Below are positions 43,831-52,998 of a DNA stretch of 64,000 nt, piece after piece (the first letter of the stretch is position 1; every line of letters starts with the position of its first letter). This DNA comes from Lacibacter sp. H375 (lineage in GTDB: Bacteria > Bacteroidota > Bacteroidia > Chitinophagales > Chitinophagaceae): the NCBI RefSeq assembly GCF_037892425.1, contig NZ_JBBKTT010000001.1:1922001-1986000 (forward strand), given 5' to 3'. The translations under genes and the position numbers were made by a program. The notes below the pieces were generated by a model. The model made no database searches and was not told the DNA's origin. It was given only the letters and a program-made list of their open reading frames with translations.

Positions 43831-45765
43831 ATGAAACTCTTAATTGCACATATCGCCCTGTTGCTTTATAGTTCGGTCGTGTTTGCACAAGCAGATACAG
43901 CCGTACTTGTTTCGCAAAAAGAAAACAAAGTTTCTTTTAAGGCAAGCCTGCCTCCGCTTACGCAAATACCCGGCGCACCCAAACCGTTCTATACCTATTT
44001 ATGGGATTTTGGTGATGGTCATTTCAGCACCGAAGAAAATCCTGAACATGTGTATGCAAAAGAAGGAGATTACGAAGCTGTGTTGTATGCGGTGAACAAT
44101 TATGATGATGGCAAGAAACCCGGCCGCAAACCAAAGAAAGTGGGTGTGAAGCAGGTGAATAAATCTTATCTCGCTTCAGTATCACCATCTGAACAAAATT
44201 TCTTTAAGGCAAATGGCTTTTTTGAATTGAAGTATAACTGCATGGCTAAACCCGGCGACACCATGGTATTGATGGCCGGCTGGAAAAATGATGTGGCAGT
44301 AAATGGCAAAGTGTATCTCTTCATCAACGAAAAACAATTCGGGCAAAATAGTTTTGATACAGCAGGTTTTCGTTTGTACAACGATGCTGCTTTGATCAAT
44401 GATAAGAATGCAATTGCATCTGTTCGTCCGTTCGACAATATGTTGCTAACAAGCAGTGGAAGTCCTGCATCTAATTTTAAAGAAGAGAAAAAATTCACTG
44501 GCGTTGAAAGCAAAACGTTTTTGATGAATACATTGAAAGGTTACAGCAATGTATTTGCAGTTGATATTAAACAGGCAACCACCGATGCACAGTTTATGTT
44601 CACCAATCTCTTCGTTACTCCGGGCATGATAAAGGATACCAATGCAACCATCATCATTACAGGTTTGTTTGTGCCGGACACAGGTGGAGTGTACATGCAT
44701 CAGCTCAATATCCCGATCGTTACGTCGCATGATCCTAATAAGATGAACCTGAATCATGGACGATTGAATTACCGCACGCTCAAGAAAAGTAAATCACTCA
44801 GTTATAAGATCCGTTTTCAGAATGATGGTGAAGGCCCGGCACGAAAAATTAAGTTAGCGATTACACTTCCTTCGGCAATGGATCCGCAAACGATCAGTAT
44901 CAAAGACATGTCGCCTTACTGTTTGCCTTGCGATAGTGTGCCGACACGAACAGGTTGCTGGGAGTTGGTCACCAATAAAGACAGTGCAGCATTTATTTTC
45001 AACGGCATTTATTTGCCCGGTACGAACCAGAAAGGTGTGAATGATAAAGATAGCACCAAAGGTTTTGTTGAGTTTGATGTGAAAACAAAAAAGAAATTAG
45101 ATAACCTTCCGTTCAAAGGGAGAACAGCTATTTATTTTGATAAGAATGAACCAGTGATCACCAACTTTGCTACAGGAAAATTTAAACCTGCACTTTCACC
45201 AATTGTAATGGCGGGTTATGAAATGAATCTTGGTGAAAATGGGTTGAGTGACGGTGTGAATATTGGTGTTGGTATTGCAAGACTTGCACCTTACAAACCA
45301 TATTTTCAATTTGAATTGTTTAGTAAGTATTATCAAACTACCACTGCCCAACAAACATTTCAAAGACAAGGTGTGGTAGTAATTGATGGCAAGAACTATG
45401 ATTACCGAGGTTACAGGGAGCAATTACGAAGCCGCATTACACGTATTGGTTTAGTGCCCTTGCATTTACGCTATAATTTCAACGATCTGTTATCGGCAGG
45501 TACCGGTGTGCGTGTTGATGCAGACTTTGCAGGTTCAATTGATACAAGCCGCACCTATCTGTTGAGCAATTTCAATGGACAGGTGAATTTTCCATATGAT
45601 TTGAAAAGAAACAGTTCTATAAAAACATTCTCCAATGCACAGTTTCTTCCGTTTGTTGATCTGCAGTTTGGAAAGGTTCGTCTTGGTCCGCAGGTAGGCA
45701 CCCGTTTTTATTATGGCGGAACAAACCGATCTTATCTCTATTTTTATGCTTCCTGGCGACTGTAA
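43831..45765 (+). CDS. PKD-domain outer-membrane protein with a beta-barrel-like C-terminus
   Basis: 644 residues from the ATG at 43831 (MKLLIAHIALLLYSSVVFAQ, signal peptide); an earlier start at 43804 is less likely. A PKD domain fills about 25-110 (YTYLWDFGDGHFSTEENPEHVYAKEGDY). A middle region with HDPNK (300-304) resembles the DPN-type domain seen in secreted T9SS-era proteins. The last 190 residues alternate hydrophobic and polar and end in YFYASWRL, suggesting a small outer-membrane barrel that anchors the protein. It is the first gene of a probable two-gene unit with the CHAT gene, which begins at or inside its 3' end. Confidence 0.82.
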   Translation: MKLLIAHIALLLYSSVVFAQADTAVLVSQKENKVSFKASLPPLTQIPGAPKPFYTYLWDFGDGHFSTEENPEHVYAKEGDYEAVLYAVNNYDDGKKPGRKPKKVGVKQVNKSYLASVSPSEQNFFKANGFFELKYNCMAKPGDTMVLMAGWKNDVAVNGKVYLFINEKQFGQNSFDTAGFRLYNDAALINDKNAIASVRPFDNMLLTSSGSPASNFKEEKKFTGVESKTFLMNTLKGYSNVFAVDIKQATTDAQFMFTNLFVTPGMIKDTNATIIITGLFVPDTGGVYMHQLNIPIVTSHDPNKMNLNHGRLNYRTLKKSKSLSYKIRFQNDGEGPARKIKLAITLPSAMDPQTISIKDMSPYCLPCDSVPTRTGCWELVTNKDSAAFIFNGIYLPGTNQKGVNDKDSTKGFVEFDVKTKKKLDNLPFKGRTAIYFDKNEPVITNFATGKFKPALSPIVMAGYEMNLGENGLSDGVNIGVGIARLAPYKPYFQFELFSKYYQTTTAQQTFQRQGVVVIDGKNYDYRGYREQLRSRITRIGLVPLHLRYNFNDLLSAGTGVRVDADFAGSIDTSRTYLLSNFNGQVNFPYDLKRNSSIKTFSNAQFLPFVDLQFGKVRLGPQVGTRFYYGGTNRSYLYFYASWRL

Positions 45766-45854
45766 GAAAATCATATCAACGATCCATTAACCGACTGCTC
45801 GTTCCGTGCAGTTTAGTATTTCTTTTTTTATTTTTTTCGGGTGATGAAAAGCCT

Positions 45855-48359
45855 TTGCAAAAAGCAACATGGATAGAAGTTTATCAGCCTAAAGATCAAT
45901 TGCATGCTTACCTGGAGAAGTTGTATGATCTTACTGATGAGCAACCTTTCTATTTTTCCAACAAAGCCGATTCGTTAGAACAAAGCTTGTGGCGAAAGCC
46001 AACATCAAAAGAAGAGCAAACAGCTTATCTCGACTTTGTACTCAACATCGGTTATCATTTATTACAGCAGGGACAGATACAAGCCAGCACACGTTGGTAT
46101 GAAAAAGGGTTGAACTATCAGCAACTACAGAAAGTTGTTTATGAAGCTGAAGAGTTTATTATAAAACCACTCGGAAATAATTATGTGCGGTTGGGTGATT
46201 ATGATAAGGCAGTGGCATTGCAGCAATCAGCGATAGAACAGGCAAGTGCTGAACAGAAATTGAATTTGCTTCCGTCGCTTTACAGTAACCAGGCCATTAC
46301 GTATTACTGGTTGGGGAACTATGATGCAACCCAAACAAGCTGCAACAAAGGTTTGCAGTTTATAACGAAGCAGCCAACTGTTGCCGGTTTGCTGTACAAT
46401 GTAAAAGCCGATGCGTTTTATGCAGCAGCAAAAATGGATAGTGCTGGTTTCTATAACCAGAAAGCATTGCAATTCTTTCGCTCTGCCGATGCGGTTGATG
46501 CAGATGCTTCGTGGATGGTGAGCGCCTTGCAGCTCTCTGCTAAAATTTTGTACGATCAAAAGCAATGGAACAAAGCCTTACAGAAATTACAGAACGCAGA
46601 AAGGATACTCGAACAGACCTACTCCGACAGCAGGCAGCGTGATAAAGCAAAACTGAAAGCAGAAAAGGGTAATCTGTTCATTCAGTTACAACAAAGTGAT
46701 AGCAGTATTCAAAATCTTAAAGACGGCCTGCAGTATTTCAAGATCAGCAGCAGTGGTTATTTCCCCGATCATACCGTTACAACATTATATGCAGGTTTGG
46801 CGAAAACATTTGCAACACAACAGCCAGACAGTGCAGGATATTACTATCTGCTTGCAGTTGCCAATGATTATTATTGCAACCAGTTGATCACAACTTCTTC
46901 AAATGCTTTGCAAAGCAGCAACAGTAATACCATGAGCGAAGAAGCTATTGTATTTTTCGAAGAGCGATACAGTCAAACAGGGAAACAGGAATCAGCTCAA
47001 CAGTTACTTTGGCTTATTGAATTATCAAAGGGCCGTAAACTATTGAATGAACAAAGCCGAAGCAGACAATGGCAAACTGACAGCACCTCTTTATTGCAAC
47101 AGCAGTTATTTGCTGAGCTGCGAAACGATTATCTCTTATTAGCTGAAACAAATGATGCTGCAAAGAAGACACTCATCAGCGAACGAATCCGCAAACAGGA
47201 ACTTCAACTCGGCTTGCAGGAAAACCGTTTTGCTCAATTGCTGGAGCAGCCTTCGCTGCAACAGTTTCAGCAGAAGTTAAAGGAAGTAACGGCAAAGGCC
47301 GATTTTATCAGCTATAGTATCGTCAATAATCAGGTTTATTTATTGCATGCAACACATGGAACTATTAATTGTAAACGTCTGCCTGCTGCTGTAAAACAAC
47401 AAACAGATTTATTGCTCCAAACTTACTTCTCTCCATCATCATCAGCTTACAATAATAACCCGGCCGCTTATTTTCAATCAGCAAATGAACTGCGAAAGCA
47501 AGTACTTCCTGTTGAACTAAAAACTAAATCACTCGTCATTTCTGCTGATGCCTGGTTGCATCATCTTCCCTTTGAAGCGTTGAGTACGGATAACAAAGAG
47601 CAGTTTCTTGCTGAACAAACTGCAGTAAGTTATGTGTACTCGTTTCTGCAATATGTGCAGGAAATAAAACAGTCAGCCCAAAAATTACCATTCACTGTTT
47701 ATACATTTAGTCAACCACAGAATGGATTCGCAGCGTTGCCTAATTCACTTGTTGAAGCAAATCAGCTGAATAAACAATTCAAAGCAAACTTGTACGAGGC
47801 AACAGCAACCGATGCCAATGTGTTTGTTGCATCCATGCAATCATCTACTGTTTTACATATTGCATCACATGCGGTTGCCGACAGTACACGGCAACCTTAT
47901 CTTTTATTGCAAGAGAAATTTTATCTAGGTCAACTACAATACATTACTACAGCATCCCCTTTGGTGGTACTAACCGCCTGCGAAACAGCCGCCGGTTCCT
48001 TACAGGGTGGAGAAGGTGTTGCAAGTATCGGACGAGCTTTTATCAGCAAAGGCGTGAAAGGAGTAGTTGCCAGCAGATGGAAAGTGGACGATGCTGTTGC
48101 TCCGGTCTTTATACAATCGTTTTATTCTTCTTTGGAAAAACAACATTCACCTGTAACTGCTTTGTATGAAGCCAGAAAATTATACTTCCAAAACACAAAC
48201 AATCCTGCACAAAAAAATCCATTGCTTTGGAGCGGCTTCAGTTATTTAGGAATTGATCAGCAGATCGAATTACAAACATCTTCTTTCAATTGGTATTGGG
48301 TATTGCTCATTCTTTTTATACCGATTGGATTTTATTTCCTGCGTAAGTCCAAGCGTTAA
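45855..48359 (+). CDS. TPR-CHAT caspase-like protein with C-terminal membrane helix; true start probably upstream
   Basis: 834 residues counted from TTG 45855. About 20-400 is helical with TPR-type repeats (LGNNYVRLGDYDKAVALQQSAIEQA). The CHAT protease domain covers about 550-800 with His672 (LHIASHAV) and Cys709 (VLTACETAAGS), and GGEGVASIGRAFISKGVKGVVASRWKVDD downstream. A membrane helix (WYWVLLILFIPIGFYFL) and basic tail end the protein. The frame is open from before 45753, and codons 45762-45840 read VRKSYQRSINRLLVPCSLVFLFLFFSG, a clear signal peptide. No ATG, GTG or TTG precedes it; CTG 45753 or ATT 45786 are candidates. With it, the TPR and CHAT parts would be periplasmic, anchored by the C-terminal helix. 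Confidence 0.88.
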   Translation: MQKATWIEVYQPKDQLHAYLEKLYDLTDEQPFYFSNKADSLEQSLWRKPTSKEEQTAYLDFVLNIGYHLLQQGQIQASTRWYEKGLNYQQLQKVVYEAEEFIIKPLGNNYVRLGDYDKAVALQQSAIEQASAEQKLNLLPSLYSNQAITYYWLGNYDATQTSCNKGLQFITKQPTVAGLLYNVKADAFYAAAKMDSAGFYNQKALQFFRSADAVDADASWMVSALQLSAKILYDQKQWNKALQKLQNAERILEQTYSDSRQRDKAKLKAEKGNLFIQLQQSDSSIQNLKDGLQYFKISSSGYFPDHTVTTLYAGLAKTFATQQPDSAGYYYLLAVANDYYCNQLITTSSNALQSSNSNTMSEEAIVFFEERYSQTGKQESAQQLLWLIELSKGRKLLNEQSRSRQWQTDSTSLLQQQLFAELRNDYLLLAETNDAAKKTLISERIRKQELQLGLQENRFAQLLEQPSLQQFQQKLKEVTAKADFISYSIVNNQVYLLHATHGTINCKRLPAAVKQQTDLLLQTYFSPSSSAYNNNPAAYFQSANELRKQVLPVELKTKSLVISADAWLHHLPFEALSTDNKEQFLAEQTAVSYVYSFLQYVQEIKQSAQKLPFTVYTFSQPQNGFAALPNSLVEANQLNKQFKANLYEATATDANVFVASMQSSTVLHIASHAVADSTRQPYLLLQEKFYLGQLQYITTASPLVVLTACETAAGSLQGGEGVASIGRAFISKGVKGVVASRWKVDDAVAPVFIQSFYSSLEKQHSPVTALYEARKLYFQNTNNPAQKNPLLWSGFSYLGIDQQIELQTSSFNWYWVLLILFIPIGFYFLRKSKR

Positions 48360-48650
48360 TTTTTTATCATAAAGAACTCAGAGGGTTGCACTAAGAGCAC
48401 AAAGCTTCGTGTTTGCTGTGTACACTTTGTAATTACATGATGAGTAGAGAAATAGACCACGAAGTATGCGACGCAACCACAGCTTCATAGAAATTCAACT
48501 GCCTGTTACCCAAAAATATTCCTCCTCAATCTTCTTAAAATCAGCGAGTTAGAAATAATCTGAAAAATTCTTCCCCAAACAGGGTAACAATCTTTTGCTG
48601 CTGCGGATATACCTGCAAACAACAAACAAAAACAATTAAAACTTCTTATT

Positions 48651-49718
48651 ATGAAACAGTCAATCTTCTCAACCGTAGCAATTGCAGCAGCCATCAGTTT
48701 TACTGCTTGTAAAAAAGAAAATAAAACAATGGTGCTGCCACATGTGTTCGAACAAAAAGTAAAAACCTTCTTCGATGCAAACGCACCAAAGTATGAAGCG
48801 TTTACCATCGATGCATCAACTGGTGGTATGCTGTTAACAAGCAAAGGCACAAAAATCAACTTCCCGGCCAATGCATTTAAAAAATCAAACGGACAACTTG
48901 TAACAGGAAGTGTAACTGTTCAGGTAAAAGATATTCACCAGGCAAGTGATATGCTGTTAGGTAACAGACCAACTGAAGCCGGTGGACAGATGCTGGTCTC
49001 TTATGGAGAGATGACAGTAAAAGCAAATCAAGGTGCTGATGAATTACAACTGAATGTACCTGCACAGGTAGTAGTGCCTGCTGCGCCAAAAGCCGGAGCT
49101 AACGGACAGTTCTTACGTGAAATACCAATGTGGGCCGGTGATAGTGCAGTTACCTATACCATCAATGGTAACGATCATGAAAACCTTCCTGTAACACTTT
49201 CACAAACCGGTTATATGCCACGTGGCGTAAACTGGGTACAGAACGGAAACTTTGCTGTGAACAATAACAATGGTACTTCAACTTTTAATCTTGATAGTCT
49301 TGGCGTATGGCGTAACTGTGATGCGTTAATGGGTGACCCACGTCCGAAAACAACAGTGTTGGGTTACTTCAGCAACCAGTGGAACTCTGCAACAAGTACA
49401 AGTTATATGGGTGGTGAACCAAGTATGCTCTTCTTTAAAGTGAAACAACAAAACACACTGGTGAAATTGTATAACAAAATTGTGAATGCACCTGCAGGTA
49501 AAGAAGGTTTGTTAAGCTACCAGAACAGTTTCCCGATTGGTATTGAAGGTACATTTCTTGCCATCACCTTTAAAGACAATAAAATTTATGCGGAAATGAA
49601 AGATATAACAGTAGGTGCACCTGTAAGTGGTAAAACGTACTACGGTGTAACGTTTAACCTCGCAGAAGTAACCGAAGCCCAGTTGCTTTCTCTGATACAA
49701 CAATTGAATACCAAGTAA
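48651..49718 (+). CDS. Predicted lipoprotein, function unknown
   Basis: 355 residues. Lipobox FTAC followed by KKENK, the Bacteroidota pattern. KINFPANAFKKSNGQLVTGSVTVQVKDIH resembles the start of a beta-sandwich repeated in several Bacteroidota surface lipoproteins. No enzyme motif seen. Ends at a terminator shared with the next gene. Confidence 0.78.
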   Translation: MKQSIFSTVAIAAAISFTACKKENKTMVLPHVFEQKVKTFFDANAPKYEAFTIDASTGGMLLTSKGTKINFPANAFKKSNGQLVTGSVTVQVKDIHQASDMLLGNRPTEAGGQMLVSYGEMTVKANQGADELQLNVPAQVVVPAAPKAGANGQFLREIPMWAGDSAVTYTINGNDHENLPVTLSQTGYMPRGVNWVQNGNFAVNNNNGTSTFNLDSLGVWRNCDALMGDPRPKTTVLGYFSNQWNSATSTSYMGGEPSMLFFKVKQQNTLVKLYNKIVNAPAGKEGLLSYQNSFPIGIEGTFLAITFKDNKIYAEMKDITVGAPVSGKTYYGVTFNLAEVTEAQLLSLIQQLNTK

Positions 49719-49761
49719 GGTCCGTTGTTCATCCGTCGAAAACATCAGTACTATGAAACAA

Positions 49762-49785
49762 AAATCCCCCGGCAACGGGGGATTT
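49762..49785. terminator. Bidirectional terminator between convergent genes
   Basis: Perfect 10-pair stem AAATCCCCCG (49762-49771) with 49776-49785, loop GCAA; T-rich on both sides (TTTATTTATTT and, on the other strand, TTTTTGTTT). Confidence 0.85.
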
Positions 49786-49787
49786 AT

Positions 49788-50264
49788 TTATTTAAAATCA
49801 CTTTGAATAAAATCTGCCAGCAGTTTCATACGGTAATAGAGATTGCTGATCATGAGTTGTACGTTGTTCTTTACATCCGCAACAGAACCATTGCTCATCT
49901 TCTTAAGCGTTTTCATTTCTACAATTTTTTCATCGATCTTATCGATCAGTCGTTCCGCATTCCATCCAATGTATCGTTTGTTACGATCGTCGTAAACATG
50001 ATAGGGTTCAATAGCTCCTGCTTTAAGTTTCTTAAATGCAAAGTTTTGTTTGATGGCTTCCTGGATGGCATCGTTGCTGAGCAGGTCAATAATTTTGTCG
50101 GCCGATACTTCGTTCAGAAAGCCATTCTTGAAAATGTTGAGGTTGTTGCGGAGTTCCATGAGTACCTGTTTCTTGAGTACATCACTTGTTTTGCTTTGCT
50201 TGTGCAAGAATGAGATAAGGTTGTCTAATGGTGCAATGCCGCTTTTAAGCCAATCGAGGTTCAT
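49788..50264 (-). CDS. Conserved hypothetical helical protein
   Basis: 158 residues, no signal or membrane segment. Largely helical: LISFLHKQSKTSDVLKKQVLMELRNNLNIFK, then LSNDAIQEAIKQNFAFKKLKAGAI, ending in a long helix MISNLYYRMKLLADFIQSDFK. I do not recognise it. The even charge pattern suggests a small cytosolic helical bundle. Single gene between two terminators. Confidence 0.7.
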   Translation of the reverse strand: MNLDWLKSGIAPLDNLISFLHKQSKTSDVLKKQVLMELRNNLNIFKNGFLNEVSADKIIDLLSNDAIQEAIKQNFAFKKLKAGAIEPYHVYDDRNKRYIGWNAERLIDKIDEKIVEMKTLKKMSNGSVADVKNNVQLMISNLYYRMKLLADFIQSDFK

Positions 50265-50311
50265 GAAATAAATTTAGTGTTCATTTCTCAAATGCAAAAA
50301 CATCTGAAAAC

Positions 50312-50337
50312 GAAAAAGCCGCTCAAACTGAACGGCT
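50312..50337 (-). terminator. Minus-strand terminator after the lipocalin-like lipoprotein gene
   Basis: On the minus strand AGCCG-T-TCA and TGA-G-CGGCT pair around a short loop with one mismatch, followed by TTTTTCG. It lies 26 bases after the stop of the next gene. Confidence 0.75.
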
Positions 50338-50362
50338 CTTAAAAATAGACAGGAAAAATCTA

Positions 50363-50944
50363 TTATTGTTTCTGGAGTACCACGGTAAGAACAGTGCTGA
50401 CCTTATTTGTAATACTAAAACCGCTCTGCGATGCAGTGGCGGTTGACGAGCTATTGATAAAGAGTGATAATTTAGTTCCTTCCAGTTTATACTTGCAACC
50501 ACCCGGCTCTGGTGTTGCGTTACCCACTGCATTATTCGCAAAATAAATGGAATCATTTCCAATTAATTTATATTGGCTTGTGCCGTTTGTTGGAGCAATA
50601 GTTGCACTTGTTGGCGCAGTATCCTCACTTTGTAATACACCATTGTCATAATCTTTCACCGTTACAGTACCCGTATAGTCATAACCAATGCCTTCTGCAT
50701 CGAATGCATTTGAGGTTATTTTGTATTGGCCCTTGGGATTTGAAGAAGTGAAGGCTGTAATAGTCTCAGTTTTTTGATTATCGCTGCCGAATGTAACGTC
50801 ACGGGTTACTAAAGAGTTTCCTGCAATAGAAACGAGTTTCCAGTTTCCGGCGATGGGAGATGGGGTTTCATTTTTTTCTTTTTTACAAGAGGTTGCTGCA
50901 AGAATAATTACAGCGAGTAAGAGGGTGAGATTTTTGAGTTTCAT
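50363..50944 (-). CDS. Lipocalin-like lipoprotein
   Basis: 193 residues from ATG 50944 (MKLKNLTLLLAVIILAATSC, lipobox Cys20); an upstream in-frame start is rejected. IAGNWKLVSIAGNSLV is the usual opening of lipocalin-like domains of Bacteroidota lipoproteins, followed by eight-strand-type alternation (GQYKITSNAFDAEGIGYDYTG, SQYKLIGNDSIYF, CKYKLEGTKLSLFI). Ligand unknown. Divergent from dinB with about 70 bases between starts. Confidence 0.85.
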   Translation of the reverse strand: MKLKNLTLLLAVIILAATSCKKEKNETPSPIAGNWKLVSIAGNSLVTRDVTFGSDNQKTETITAFTSSNPKGQYKITSNAFDAEGIGYDYTGTVTVKDYDNGVLQSEDTAPTSATIAPTNGTSQYKLIGNDSIYFANNAVGNATPEPGGCKYKLEGTKLSLFINSSSTATASQSGFSITNKVSTVLTVVLQKQ

Positions 50945-51012
50945 AAGAATATTTTTGCAAGAATAGGTATTTTTTGCAATGTTGTACCTTGCCTCTTTAT
51001 AACCGTGTTGAT

Positions 51013-52197
51013 TTGTCACATAAGCGTATTATAGCCCACTTTGATCTTGATACATTCTTCGTATCTGTTGAGCGGTTGAACGATCCTTCACTCATTGGCA
51101 AACCTGTGATCGTTGGTGGCACAAAAGAAAGAGGTGTGGTGAGTACCTGCAGTTATGAAACACGTGCATTTGGTGTGCATAGCGGCATGCCAATGGCACA
51201 GGCGATGAAACTTTGTCCACATGCAATTGTAATGCAGGGAACACGTGGCGATTACAGTCGTTATTCAAGATGGGTCACCGATATTATCGCAGCAAAAGCA
51301 CCGCTGTTTCAAAAAGCATCGATCGATGAATTTTATATTGATCTGACTGGAATGGATCGCTTTTTTGATCCGGTGAAATGGACGGTTGATTTACGCCAGG
51401 AAATCATTGATGCCACACAGCTGCCAATTTCATTTGCAATGGCGTCGAATAAACTGGTTGCTAAAATTGGTACCGATTTAGCAAAACCCAACAACTATAT
51501 TGTTATTGAACATGGAAAGGAAAAAGAGTTTCTTGCTCCGTTACGTGTAAACAAAATTCCGGGAATAGGAGAGAAGGCTTATCATACTTTACTTGATCTG
51601 GGTATTGAAACGATCGGTGATCTGCAAAATGTAAATCCAGTTATGTTGGAGCAACAATTGGGTAAGCATGGACGGGATCTGTGGATGCGATCACAAGGCA
51701 TCAGCAGCAGCGAAGTAAATGCTTATCATGAATCAAAATCAATTTCAAGCGAGAATACATTTCACGAAAACCGCAGCGATATTGCTTTTCTGGAAGAAGA
51801 GATCGTTCGCTTAACAGAAAAAATTGCACATGAACTCCGGCAGGAAAACAAAATGGCGGGTTGCGTATCGGTAAAGATCCGTTACCCAAATTTTGAAACG
51901 CAACAGCGACAGGCATCTATCCCCTATACATTTTATGATGATGAACTTATTTACAATGCGAAACAATTATTTCATCAACTGTATAAAAAAGGCCAGCCGG
52001 TTCGTTTGCTCGGCGTTAAGTTGAGTGAATTAACCGATGAAGCTTCACAAACAAATCTCTTCCAGGATGTGCAGAAGAAGAACGAACTGTACAAGGCCAT
52101 CGATAACGTGAAAGAACGTTTTGGTAAAGCATTACTCACAAAAGGCCGAAATGCAAAGCGAAAAGAGGAAGACAATGAATTGCCCGATGTTTCCTAA
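51013..52197 (+). CDS. dinB: DNA polymerase IV (Y family) DinB
   Basis: 395 residues from TTG 51013 (SHKRIIAHFDLDTFFVSVE). An in-frame TTG at 50974 would add 13 residues; no ATG exists. Catalytic acids are Asp11 (HFDLDTFF) and Asp105-Glu106 (ASIDEFYIDL). The helix-hairpin-helix part reads VNKIPGIGEKAYHTLLDLGIETIGDLQ, the little finger is at about 240-350, and ENTFHENRSDI is typical. The enzyme copies past damaged bases. No clear SOS (LexA) box is evident upstream. Confidence 0.95.
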   Translation: MSHKRIIAHFDLDTFFVSVERLNDPSLIGKPVIVGGTKERGVVSTCSYETRAFGVHSGMPMAQAMKLCPHAIVMQGTRGDYSRYSRWVTDIIAAKAPLFQKASIDEFYIDLTGMDRFFDPVKWTVDLRQEIIDATQLPISFAMASNKLVAKIGTDLAKPNNYIVIEHGKEKEFLAPLRVNKIPGIGEKAYHTLLDLGIETIGDLQNVNPVMLEQQLGKHGRDLWMRSQGISSSEVNAYHESKSISSENTFHENRSDIAFLEEEIVRLTEKIAHELRQENKMAGCVSVKIRYPNFETQQRQASIPYTFYDDELIYNAKQLFHQLYKKGQPVRLLGVKLSELTDEASQTNLFQDVQKKNELYKAIDNVKERFGKALLTKGRNAKRKEEDNELPDVS

Positions 52198-52256
52198 CTG
52201 ATGTTCGTGGGGTAAATTTTTTAGTTGTAAAGTCTATCTGATAAGTAGGGAAATGC

Positions 52257-52264
52257 TATATTTG
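52257..52264 (+). promoter_or_regulatory. Candidate -7 promoter box TATATTTG
   Basis: Exact TAnnTTTG match 39 bases before the peroxiredoxin start. No clear -33 TTG at the right distance. Confidence 0.45.
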
Positions 52265-52303
52265 CTCTCTCAAATTCTATTGTTCACTTTTTAATTCTGT
52301 TTT

Positions 52304-52939
52304 ATGAGTTTACGTTTAGGTGATGTAGCGCCAAATTTCCAAGCCAAAACAAGCATTGGTGATATTGATTTTTATGAATACCTCGGTGACGGTTGGGGTG
52401 TCTTGTTTTCGCATCCTGCCGATTATACGCCGGTATGTACAACTGAGCTCGGTAAAACAGCTTTATTAAAACATGAGTTTGAAAAGCGTAATGTAAAAGT
52501 GCTGGCGCTAAGTGTGGATGGTGTTGCAAACCACAAAGGCTGGATCAGCGATATCAATGAAACGCAAAATACAAGTGTTGAGTTCCCCATAATTGCAGAT
52601 GAAGACAGAAAGGTGGCAACTCTTTATGATATGATCCATCCCAATGCATCTGAAACAGCAACAGTACGTTCTTTGTTTATAATCGGCCCTGATAAAAAAG
52701 TAAAATTATTTATTACTTACCCTGCATCAACTGGTCGTAATTTTCATGAAGTATTACGTGTGATCGATTCACTTCAATTAACAGCTAATTACAGTGTGGC
52801 TACTCCTGCTGATTGGAAAGAAGGAGAAGATGTAATTGTGGCGCTCTCAGTTAGTACTGAAGCAGCAGTTGAGAAATTTCCAAAAGGCGTAAAAATTGTG
52901 AAACCTTATTTACGATATACTCCGCAACCCAATAAGTGA
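52304..52939 (+). CDS. 1-Cys peroxiredoxin (Prx6 type)
   Basis: 211 residues, the usual size for this class. It reduces hydrogen peroxide and lipid peroxides. The peroxidatic Cys45 lies in HPADYTPVCTTELG, and the supporting Arg is in TVRSLFIIGPD. The C-terminal arm (DWKEGEDVIVALSVSTEAA, PKGVKIVKPYLRYTPQP) is the Prx6/AhpC-TSA_C part. There is no second resolving Cys. No reductase gene is adjacent. Flanked by a promoter-like box and a strong terminator. Confidence 0.96.
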   Translation: MSLRLGDVAPNFQAKTSIGDIDFYEYLGDGWGVLFSHPADYTPVCTTELGKTALLKHEFEKRNVKVLALSVDGVANHKGWISDINETQNTSVEFPIIADEDRKVATLYDMIHPNASETATVRSLFIIGPDKKVKLFITYPASTGRNFHEVLRVIDSLQLTANYSVATPADWKEGEDVIVALSVSTEAAVEKFPKGVKIVKPYLRYTPQPNK

Positions 52940-52970
52940 GTTTTCTATTGATGAAATGATCTGGTTATGC

Positions 52971-52996
52971 AAAGCCCCCAAGAGATTGGGGGCTTT
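52971..52996. terminator. Bidirectional terminator between convergent genes
   Basis: Perfect 11-pair stem AAAGCCCCCAA (52971-52981) with 52986-52996, loop GAGA. It can serve both the peroxiredoxin gene and the pseudouridine synthase gene that converges on it. Confidence 0.82.
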
Positions 52997-52998
52997 AA

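Noticed and set aside
39618-48359. Defence island built around the CHAT protein
   Set aside because: No nuclease, Cas, gasdermin or other effector is nearby, and the protein appears to be exported, so a known cytosolic defence system is not supported.
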